Assembly (NCBI GenBank): GCA_023435325.1
Contig: JAEYRT010000038.1
Coordinates: forward strand, 1-7,497
Length of the DNA: 7,497 bases
Direction: 5' to 3'
From: Pseudomonadota bacterium
GTDB taxonomy: Bacteria > Pseudomonadota > Gammaproteobacteria > Burkholderiales > Burkholderiaceae_C
Both the position numbers and the translations under genes were made by a program. Shown here piece by piece: positions 1 to 4,817 of this stretch (positions within the stretch are counted from its first letter, which is position 1; the number at the start of each line of letters is the position of its first letter). The notes under the pieces are model-generated. The model was not told the origin of the DNA. It worked only from the letters and a program-made list of their open reading frames with translations, and searched no databases.

Positions 1-76
1 GTATCAATGCCTGCAGCAAAGCACCATTCTTGCTGGCCAAGGCATTCAAAATGCTGAAGTAATCCGCGCCTTCCAT
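1..76 (-). CDS. Start of an unidentified gene, cut by the window edge
   Basis: From an ATG at 76 a minus-strand reading frame stays open to the left edge (25 codons seen, beginning MEGADYFSILNAL). Codon choice looks coding. An in-frame TAG lies 30 bases before the ATG, so the start must be this ATG or a GTG four codons earlier. No clear Shine-Dalgarno sequence is visible. It lies 82 bp after the ATPase stop, on the same strand and with no terminator between, so it may be the fourth gene of the transporter operon, perhaps an enzyme acting on the imported compound (inference). The fragment is too short for a family call and the reading frame could be chance. Confidence 0.4.
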   Translation of the reverse strand, partial: MEGADYFSILNALASKNGALLQALI

Positions 77-158
77 GGGGAAAAACACATCATTTACTGG
101 TGTTGTCTATACGCCGCTTGGCGGGCAGCTTCATCCAGGTGCAACAGGCAGTCCAGCA

Positions 159-959
159 TCACGCAGCTTTCGCGTGGTGCGCCACGTGGCTGCTGAGCAT
201 TTCTGTCAGCTCCTGGCGCACCAAGTTGAACTCAGGCGCGGTAATGCAGCGTGGGCGCTCCCGCGGAATGCGGTAGTCGCGCTCCACACGGCCGGGGCCT
301 GCGGTCATGACCACCACACGGTCAGCCAGCAGCACGGCTTCTTCCACCGCATGCGTGACAAAAATCACGGTGAGTTTGGTCTTGGCCCAAATGTCCAGTA
401 GCTCTTGCTGCAACACCTCGCGCGTGAGTGCATCCAACGCGCCAAAGGGCTCATCCATCAGCAGCACTTCGCACTCATTGGCCAGTGCGCGCGCAATCGA
501 TACGCGCTGCTTCATGCCCCCAGAGAGCTGATTGGGGTAATGATCTGCAAACTTGCCCAAACCCACCATGTTCAGATAGTGATCGGACAGCTCCTTGAGC
601 TGGGCTTCAGGCAGGCCACGCTGTTTGGGGCCAAAGGCAATGTTCTGGCGCACGGTGAGCCACGGGAACAGCCCATAGTCCTGGAACACCATGCCGCGAT
701 CAGGACCTGGTTCGGTGATGGGCGTGTGGTACATCTTGGCCACGCCAGATGACACGTGTTCAAAACCGCCCATGATGCGCAGCAAGGTCGATTTGCCACA
801 GCCCGAGGCACCAATCAGGCAAATGAATTCGCCTTTTTGGATTTGCAAATTCACATCCTTCAAGGCCTGGATCGGGCGGCCGTTGAGGCTGAAAAATTTG
901 CTCACATTGGCCATGTCCAAAATAGGCGCGGGGGTGCGGTAGGCAAGGATTTCAGACAT
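159..959 (-). CDS. ABC transporter ATP-binding protein, nitrate/sulfonate/taurine class
   Basis: Cytoplasmic ATPase of 266 residues that powers an importer. All motifs of an active ABC domain are present: Walker A GASGCGKST at 50-58, Q-loop glutamine at 93 in VFQDYGLFPW, signature LSGGMKQR at 145-152, Walker B EVLLMDEPF at 164-172 with catalytic Glu170, the D-loop just after, and switch His203. Length and the motif wording fit the SsuB/TauB/NrtD group (COG1116). The start is the ATG at 959, whose first bases overlap the last 8 bases of the permease gene, the usual sign of translational coupling; the frame is open further upstream but only as out-of-frame permease sequence. The family and role are firm. 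The substrate is not: sulfonates, taurine, nitrate, pyrimidine precursors and others all use this class, so no gene symbol is given. Confidence 0.95.
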   Translation of the reverse strand: MSEILAYRTPAPILDMANVSKFFSLNGRPIQALKDVNLQIQKGEFICLIGASGCGKSTLLRIMGGFEHVSSGVAKMYHTPITEPGPDRGMVFQDYGLFPWLTVRQNIAFGPKQRGLPEAQLKELSDHYLNMVGLGKFADHYPNQLSGGMKQRVSIARALANECEVLLMDEPFGALDALTREVLQQELLDIWAKTKLTVIFVTHAVEEAVLLADRVVVMTAGPGRVERDYRIPRERPRCITAPEFNLVRQELTEMLSSHVAHHAKAA

Positions 960-1815
960 TGTGTTGCGGGCTCCACTTGAGCAGACGGTTGTTGAGGGCG
1001 ACCAAGATGCGGTCGGTGACAAAGCCGGTGAACCCGATGACCACCATGCCTGCAATCACCACATCCGTGCGTGAGAGCATGCGTCCATCCATGATGGCTG
1101 CGCCCAAACCTTCGGGCACACCGGTCATCTCACCCACCACGATCAGGAACCAGGCAATACCGTGGCCCAGGCGCAGACCATTGAAGATGGAAGGCATGGC
1201 TGCAGGCAGCACCACCTGGCGGAACATGGAAGTGCCCTTGCATCCCAGCATGGCGGCGGCTTCGAACAATCGGGGCTCGACCGACTTCACGCCGAAGGTC
1301 GTATTGATGACGATGGGGAAAAACGCGCCCAAAAACACCAAGAAGATGGCTGCGTTCGGGCCCACACCAAAAAAGATCATGGACAAGGGCAGCCACGCGG
1401 TGACGGGCACAGGACGCAGCATTTGCAGCGTAGGGTCCACAAAACGGCGTATGGCAGCGTTTTTGCCGATGACCAGGCCCAAGGGTATGGCAACCAGGGC
1501 CGCAAGCGCAAAGGCGCCATAGACACGCGACATGGACTGCAACCAGTGGATGGGCAGGGTTTCGCTGAAGGCGTCGTCATAAACACCACCAAAGGCGAAG
1601 TCCCACAGCATCACGCCCACTTCCTTGGGGGAGGGAACCAGCATGGTGCCTGTGGTGCGCACGGCCACATCCCAGGCCAGCAACAACAGCAACGGCAAGA
1701 CGGCAGGCATCAGCCATTGCGCCATCCAGGCTTTGGCTTTGGAAGGTGGGGGCGCAAGCTCCACGGCAGGTGGCTGCGCCACAACCCCGGCGTTAGATGA
1801 AGTGGGCGTGGACAT
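952..1815 (-). CDS. ABC transporter permease, nitrate/sulfonate/taurine class
   Basis: Inner-membrane subunit of 287 residues that forms the translocation path and docks the ATPase. After a cytoplasmic N-terminal stretch rich in proline and alanine (about 1-30), hydrophobic segments appear near 34-52, 99-117, 139-170, 217-233 and 252-275. The EAA loop that contacts the ATPase is clear: EAAAMLGCKGTSMFRQVVLP at 185-204. This is the BPD_transp_1 fold of the SsuC/TauC type. I chose the ATG at 1815 because AGGA lies 9 bases before it; an ATG eight codons further upstream lacks such a site. It follows the binding-protein gene by 75 bp, which contain a hairpin, and overlaps the ATPase gene by 8 bp, so the three are surely one operon. 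Substrate unknown. Confidence 0.94.
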   Translation of the reverse strand: MSTPTSSNAGVVAQPPAVELAPPPSKAKAWMAQWLMPAVLPLLLLLAWDVAVRTTGTMLVPSPKEVGVMLWDFAFGGVYDDAFSETLPIHWLQSMSRVYGAFALAALVAIPLGLVIGKNAAIRRFVDPTLQMLRPVPVTAWLPLSMIFFGVGPNAAIFLVFLGAFFPIVINTTFGVKSVEPRLFEAAAMLGCKGTSMFRQVVLPAAMPSIFNGLRLGHGIAWFLIVVGEMTGVPEGLGAAIMDGRMLSRTDVVIAGMVVIGFTGFVTDRILVALNNRLLKWSPQHNV

Positions 1816-1848
1816 GACAAGAATTCCTAAAACTGGCAAGACAGGACG

Positions 1849-1871
1849 CAGGCACGCACGGTACGTGCCTG
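1849..1871 (-). promoter_or_regulatory. Intercistronic hairpin between binding-protein and permease genes
   Basis: CAGGCACG (1849-1856) and CGTGCCTG (1864-1871) form a perfect 8-bp stem with a 7-base loop. It is the main structure in the 75-bp gap after the binding-protein stop codon. No T-run follows on the minus strand, so it is not a full terminator. Known binding-protein-dependent operons often place such a stem here to protect the upstream mRNA or to attenuate downstream expression, giving more binding protein than membrane subunits; that role is inferred here. Confidence 0.55.
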
Positions 1872-1890
1872 TCTCAATGCATGAAACGCG

Positions 1891-2838
1891 TTAGCGCTGG
1901 GGGTTGAGGTCAGTCACGATGAACTTGCTGTAGTCGGGCAGCTTGCGGATTTGCTTGCGCTCCAGCATCAGCGAGCCGTAGTACTTGCTGCGGGTGATCC
2001 AGTCTTCGTCGATCTTCCAGGTCAGCTCCACGTTGTCAGCGGCCAGATTGGCCACATCGGCAGGAAAGCCCAACTTGGCACCGGCCATTTGCACCAGCTC
2101 TGCGCGGTTGGCCATGGCATGCTCCGAAGCCTTGCGGTGCACTTCCAGGAACACCTTGACCAATTCGGGATCTTTCTTGGCGGTGTCTGCATGCGTGGTC
2201 ATCACCATGTTGACCGAGCCTGTCGGCGTGGAATAGGGGTACTCCAACACCTTGCCCACGTTGCGCAGCACGGTGATGGAGGGGCCGGGTTCTGCGCCCA
2301 CAAAGGCGTCGACATCGCCACGCTCCAAGGCGCCCGCCATTTCGCTGAAGGACACGCGCACCGACTTCACATCTTTGATGGTCATGCCTTCGGCCTTCAA
2401 GCGGTCATTGAACACGGCCTCTTGGGTCGAACCGGGCAAGATGCCCACGCGCTTGCCCTTGAGCTCCTGGAAGCTGCCAATGCCGCTGTTCTTGCCCACC
2501 ACAATGGCCATGCCGCCATTGCAGGTGGGAGCGACGATGACCACGGGCTCGCCCGCAGCTGCGCCCAGCGTGGCAGCAGCCAGACCGTAAGTGCCAAAGT
2601 CCACCGATTTGGTCACCACGGCGTTTTTGCCGTCCGTGGGGGTTTCAAACGGCACCACTTCGATCTTGTAGCCAGCAGGGGTGAACTGCTCGTAGAAGTA
2701 GGGTGTGATGCCGTGAATCAGCTTGAGCGTGCCCACCTTGATCACCTTGTCTTGGGCATGTGCCAGCGTGGGCGCCGCCATGGACAAAACCAGCGCGGAA
2801 GAGGTCAAAGAGGCGAGCAGGAGGCGGCGAGACAGCAT
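1891..2838 (-). CDS. Periplasmic substrate-binding protein of the ABC importer (NMT1/SsuA-like)
   Basis: Secreted protein of 315 residues that captures the substrate and delivers it to the permease. Residues 1-28 form a signal peptide: basic MLSRR, a hydrophobic core, then AHA with probable cleavage after Ala28. The mature part has the two-lobe pattern of COG0715 proteins: a first beta strand VIKVGTLKL (32-40), the conserved turn ELKGKRVGILPGSTQE (125-140), and GDVDAFVGAEPG (174-185) between lobes. Length matches TauA/SsuA relatives (about 320). The frame is open up to a GTG at 2901, but I chose the ATG at 2838: AAAGGA lies 6 bases before it and the signal peptide begins there. It is the first gene of the operon, behind a sigma-54-type promoter. 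The ligand cannot be told from sequence alone; a lone Cys106 in APTCNGG is unremarkable. Confidence 0.93.
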   Translation of the reverse strand: MLSRRLLLASLTSSALVLSMAAPTLAHAQDKVIKVGTLKLIHGITPYFYEQFTPAGYKIEVVPFETPTDGKNAVVTKSVDFGTYGLAAATLGAAAGEPVVIVAPTCNGGMAIVVGKNSGIGSFQELKGKRVGILPGSTQEAVFNDRLKAEGMTIKDVKSVRVSFSEMAGALERGDVDAFVGAEPGPSITVLRNVGKVLEYPYSTPTGSVNMVMTTHADTAKKDPELVKVFLEVHRKASEHAMANRAELVQMAGAKLGFPADVANLAADNVELTWKIDEDWITRSKYYGSLMLERKQIRKLPDYSKFIVTDLNPQR

Positions 2839-2891
2839 GGCAAATCCTTTGTGTGCAAGGGCTGAAAACAAGTTGCCGCGCTTGAATACTT

Positions 2892-2905
2892 GCTTGTACA
2901 CAAGC
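2892..2905. promoter_or_regulatory. 14-bp palindrome, possible operator in the binding-protein leader
   Basis: GCTTGT-AC-ACAAGC is a perfect inverted repeat with 6-bp arms and a 2-bp centre. If the sigma-54 promoter call is right it lies at about +8 to +21. TTGT-N2-ACAA cores are typical of GntR-family operators, so a repressor site is a fair guess. As RNA it could form only a 5-bp stem with a 4-base loop. No regulator gene lies in the window. Confidence 0.45.
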
Positions 2906-2921
2906 GCTTTTGCTGTTAATC

Positions 2922-2939
2922 AAGCAATCGGTGTGCCAG
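2922..2939 (-). promoter_or_regulatory. Sigma-54 (RpoN) -24/-12 promoter for the ABC transporter operon
   Basis: Read on the minus strand, 2939 to 2922 is CTGGCAC-ACCGA-TTGCTT. This matches the consensus YTGGCACG-N4-TTGCW at every position except the G after CAC. The GG and GC doublets have the required spacing. The predicted transcript start is near 2912, giving a leader of about 74 bases before the ATG at 2838. No comparably good sigma-70 promoter was found in this region. Sigma-54 promoters need an enhancer-binding activator (NtrC is the classic one); candidate sites lie just upstream. The match is seen directly; its use is inferred. Confidence 0.7.
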
Positions 2940-2988
2940 CTTATTTCCTGCGTTTTCCGCGCAGCGTGGGTCAATTGAAAAGTTTTTA

Positions 2989-3053
2989 TGCACGATCACA
3001 TGCTTTTCTGCACCAAGAATGCACGTTTCTTGACGCATACGCACCATGATCAC
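2989..3053. promoter_or_regulatory. Phased TGCAC half-sites upstream of the sigma-54 promoter
   Basis: TGCAC begins at 2989, 3009 and 3020, and CGCAC at 3040: spacings of 20, 11 and 20 bp, near two, one and two helical turns. The array spans about -77 to -132 from the predicted start, the usual zone for activators of sigma-54 promoters. GATCAC also recurs at 2994 and 3048, and CAAGAA-N7-TTCTTG forms an inverted repeat at 3014-3032. NtrC half-sites contain TGCAC, but classic NtrC sites are inverted pairs, whereas these are direct repeats, so the protein that binds is uncertain. Confidence 0.4.
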
Positions 3054-3124
3054 GACAGCTGCGGACAGAGAATGCGGAACCCTCCCACAGACTGCGAAAA
3101 TGACTTGGGCCTAAGCTTGGATTA

Positions 3125-3146
3125 ATACGTCATTCATACGTCACTC
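3125..3146 (+). promoter_or_regulatory. Tandem 11-bp direct repeat, Pho-box-like response-regulator site
   Basis: ATACGTCATTC (3125-3135) is followed directly by ATACGTCACTC (3136-3146), with one mismatch and a repeat length of one helical turn. OmpR/PhoB-family regulators bind head-to-tail in this way. Aligned with the E. coli Pho box (CTGTCAT, 4-bp AT-rich spacer, CTGTCAY), 3127-3144 keeps the GTCAT and GTCAC cores and scores about 12 of 18. It lies 28 bp before the PepSY start codon. A weak sigma-70 candidate (ATGACT at 3100, TAATAC at 3123, 17-bp spacer) overlaps it, so activation and repression are both possible. Confidence 0.45.
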
Positions 3147-3173
3147 GTTAGGACCACAACAGAAAGGCATGGC

Positions 3174-3701
3174 ATGGCCCAGAAAATTTCTACCGCACTT
3201 CTTACCGCTGCCGCAGCAGCCTTCACGCTCGGTGCGCAGGCAGACACGCCCGCGCAGTGGCAGGCACTGACCAGCAATCTGCAGGTCACCATGGAGCAAG
3301 CCATCACCAAAGCCACCGAAACCGTGCCTGGCAAGGTCTACGAAATTGAGCTGGACGATGGCGATGGTGCCGGGGTGCGTTATGAAGCCCAGATCCTCAC
3401 TCCAGCAGGTGACAGCGTGGAAGTGTGGGTGAATGCTGCCAGTGGCCAGGCCAGCCAGCACGAAAATGACGGCAAGGCCAAGCGCAAGGACGTGAAGCGC
3501 GCCCAGGAAGCACAAATTGACATCATGCATGCCGTACAGGCGGCCACCGTTCACACTCCAGGCAAAGCCGTGAAGGCCGAACTGGACAGCCACTGGGGCA
3601 AGACCACCTATCAAATCGACGTGCTGCAAGCCGATCACACCGTGATGGAAGTGAAGCTGGATGCGGTAGAAGGCAAGGTCATCCGTGCCAAACGCGACTA
3701 A
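3174..3701 (+). CDS. Exported protein with two PepSY domains
   Basis: A 175-residue protein sent to the periplasm. Residues 1-23 are a signal peptide (basic start, alanine-rich core, AQA before Asp24). Two PepSY-type repeats follow, about 37-92 and 115-171. Each runs from a helix (MEQAITKATETVPG; IMHAVQAATVHTPGK) into strands with a central aromatic (RYEAQIL; TYQIDVL) and ends in a conserved xVxAxxGxV-like turn (VNAASGQ; LDAVEGKVI). A lysine/arginine-rich linker (about 99-110) joins them. PepSY domains are linked to protease inhibition and envelope sensing; the exact role here is unknown. AAAGG ends 6 bases before this ATG; another ATG at 3169 is out of frame. It lies 12 bp ahead of a small membrane-protein gene, so the two are probably co-transcribed, behind a response-regulator-like repeat. 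Confidence 0.85.
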   Translation: MAQKISTALLTAAAAAFTLGAQADTPAQWQALTSNLQVTMEQAITKATETVPGKVYEIELDDGDGAGVRYEAQILTPAGDSVEVWVNAASGQASQHENDGKAKRKDVKRAQEAQIDIMHAVQAATVHTPGKAVKAELDSHWGKTTYQIDVLQADHTVMEVKLDAVEGKVIRAKRD

Positions 3702-3713
3702 AAGCACTCTGCA

Positions 3714-4031
3714 ATGAACAAGGCCAAAGTTTTTGTTATTGCCCTGCTCACGGCCTTGTTAGGTTTTGGCGGTGGCTACTTTTTCTATGCCAACACTGTG
3801 GCACGCTATGACGCCACCAGCAGTGTCTGCGTGGCCATGCAGGAGGCCGTGCGTAACCAGATGCTCACACCGCAGCAGGTGCGCACGCTGGGCGTGGTCA
3901 CCGGCAGCACGCTCAAGCGCAACTACAGCTCGGTGGCGGACAAACTGAGCATTCCCAAAGAGAGCGTGAAGAACGTGTCCGAGCAGTCCATCTGCAGCCA
4001 GTTCCTGGTCGGGGTGCACCAGTCACCGTGA
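3714..4031 (+). CDS. Small single-pass membrane protein, unknown function
   Basis: A 105-residue protein that I do not recognise. Residues 5-27 form one hydrophobic segment with a glycine-rich end (LLGFGGGYFF) after a short basic start (MNKAK), so the rest most likely lies in the periplasm with the N-terminus inside. Only two cysteines occur, Cys39 and Cys94, both in the periplasmic part and well placed for a disulfide. The tail is mostly polar and predicted helical, with no catalytic motif seen. The ribosome site is weak (AAAAG about 9 bases upstream). The gene starts 12 bp after the PepSY gene and is closed by a strong terminator, so the two form a two-gene unit; a partnership in the envelope is inferred from position only. 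Coding is supported by codon usage and context. Confidence 0.75.
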   Translation: MNKAKVFVIALLTALLGFGGGYFFYANTVARYDATSSVCVAMQEAVRNQMLTPQQVRTLGVVTGSTLKRNYSSVADKLSIPKESVKNVSEQSICSQFLVGVHQSP

Positions 4032-4086
4032 TCTGGGGTTTGAAAGAACAGGGACAGGCAAGTGCCTCGTTCTTGCTTCGATGCAC

Positions 4087-4114
4087 AAGCCTGGGCTGTT
4101 GTCCAGGCTTTTTT
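4087..4114 (+). terminator. Rho-independent terminator after the PepSY/membrane-protein pair
   Basis: AAGCCTGG (4087-4094) pairs perfectly with CCAGGCTT (4103-4110) around an 8-base loop, and the T-run continues to 4114. It lies 55 bp past the stop of the small membrane-protein gene. No T-run follows on the other strand, so it acts on plus-strand transcripts. Confidence 0.88.
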
Positions 4115-4188
4115 CTTGCGCCGCCCGAAGGCTGTGCAGGCCCGCTATAGTGCGCTGCCGCATGTTGGGGATTGTGTTCCATCAACAC

Positions 4189-4280
4189 AAAACAATAGCT
4201 TTCAGTGCTTGAATACATTGGTTTTCAGATATTTTTATATTTGAAATCCTTATCAATAAAGCGCAAGCAGCTCCTTTTTT
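4189..4280. repeat. 92-bp imperfect palindrome, degenerate REP-like element
   Basis: Base p pairs with base 8469 minus p across the whole stretch: I count 27 Watson-Crick and 3 G-U pairs out of 46, with one common centre at 4234.5. Best-paired blocks are 4197-4200 with 4269-4272 (AGCT), 4207-4210 with 4259-4262 (GCTT/AAGC), and 4220-4232 with 4237-4249. The right arm's AAGCGCAAGCAGCT closely resembles the core of a dispersed palindromic repeat I recall from Comamonadaceae genomes. That likeness is from memory, not a search. The centre is very AT-rich. Confidence 0.6.
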
Positions 4281-4325
4281 CACACTCTTTATGCCAGCCG
4301 CTGCGTGGACTGACTCACTGTTTTC

Positions 4326-4727
4326 ATGAAAACCGCCATCCGTATCGTGGACGTTGATCGGCTCGAAACCTGGAGCAAATACAAACCCGGCATGTGCGAC
4401 AGCTGTGGTGCCAACTGCTGCACCATGCCGCTGGAAGTGCAGCTCTCCGACCTGGTGCGCCTGGAGCTGGTGGACCAGTTTGAAGTGGACAACGTGGACC
4501 ACAAACTGATTGCCAAGCGCCTGCTCAAAGCCCGCCTGATCGACCACTACAACCCCAAGCACAACATCTTCACCATGGCCCGCCGGGCCAGTGGCGACTG
4601 CAATTTTCTGGATGCGCACACACGCCGCTGCACCGTCTACGAAAAACGCCCCGAGACCTGCCGTCTACACCCCAAGAAAGGGCCCAAACCAGGCTGGTGC
4701 GCCTATGGCGACAAGCGCATGCGGTAA
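4326..4727 (+). CDS. YkgJ-family cysteine-cluster protein (probable metal or Fe-S binding)
   Basis: A 133-residue cytoplasmic protein of the PF03692 (CxxCxxxCC) type. Eight cysteines are present: Cys24, Cys27, Cys31 and Cys32 in the cluster MCDSCGANCC, then Cys92 (GDCNFL), Cys102 (RCTVYEKRPETCR), Cys112 and Cys125. The RCTVYEKRPETCR stretch is the family hallmark. The pattern suggests a zinc or iron-sulfur centre; the biochemical role of the family is not established. Length is typical for the shorter members. The ATG at 4326 is the only possible full-length start, since an in-frame TGA lies five codons upstream; no ribosome-binding sequence is evident, which could mean weak or leaderless translation. 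It is a single-gene unit, ended by the terminator shared with the convergent CNNM/CorC gene. Confidence 0.9.
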   Translation: MKTAIRIVDVDRLETWSKYKPGMCDSCGANCCTMPLEVQLSDLVRLELVDQFEVDNVDHKLIAKRLLKARLIDHYNPKHNIFTMARRASGDCNFLDAHTRRCTVYEKRPETCRLHPKKGPKPGWCAYGDKRMR

Positions 4728-4770
4728 TGCAAGGGACCAATCTGGCATCCTGCATGCTTGGCAAAAACAA

Positions 4771-4796
4771 AAAAAGCAGCCGCGAGGCTGCTTTTT
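4771..4796. terminator. Bidirectional terminator between convergent genes
   Basis: AAAAAGCAGCC (4771-4781) and GGCTGCTTTTT (4786-4796) are perfect complements around a GCGA loop. A-run before and T-run after make it work for both strands. It lies 43 bp after the cysteine-cluster gene and 21 bp after the stop of the minus-strand CNNM/CorC gene. Confidence 0.92.
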
Positions 4797-4817
4797 CATG
4801 TGGATAGCTCCTCGGCG

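Larger units (their letters stand above)
2839..3173. other. 335-bp divergent intergenic region
   Basis: This gene-free region separates the minus-strand ABC operon from the plus-strand PepSY gene. From the operon side it holds the leader with its 14-bp palindrome, the sigma-54 promoter, and the TGCAC array. From 3060 to 3120 I see nothing definite. The Pho-box-like direct repeat at 3125-3146 and a Shine-Dalgarno sequence at 3161-3167 precede the PepSY gene. No small gene stands out. Confidence 0.7.
4032..4325. other. 294-bp intergenic region before the cysteine-cluster gene
   Basis: It holds the terminator at 4087-4114 and the large palindrome at 4189-4280. A TATAGT at 4146-4151 could be a -10 box for the downstream gene, but no -35 hexamer sits at the right distance. 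The gene itself has no clear Shine-Dalgarno sequence before its ATG at 4326. Confidence 0.5.

Noticed and set aside
952..959. Possible frameshift between permease and ATPase because their frames overlap
   Set aside because: Both genes have family-typical ends and starts, and an 8-base stop/start overlap is normal translational coupling.
1951..2865. Plus-strand open frame of 304 codons opposite the binding-protein gene
   Set aside because: The translation is rich in His, Gly and Gln without any domain, as expected for the complement of a GC-rich gene; the minus-strand frame has a signal peptide and family motifs.
2895..2923. Sigma-70 promoter TTGATT-17-TGTACA for the binding-protein gene
   Set aside because: The -10 matches at only 3 of 6 bases and it overlaps a far better sigma-54 match.
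2988..3000. CRP/FNR-type half-site TGTGA on the minus strand
   Set aside because: Only one half is present; no TCACA partner at the proper distance.
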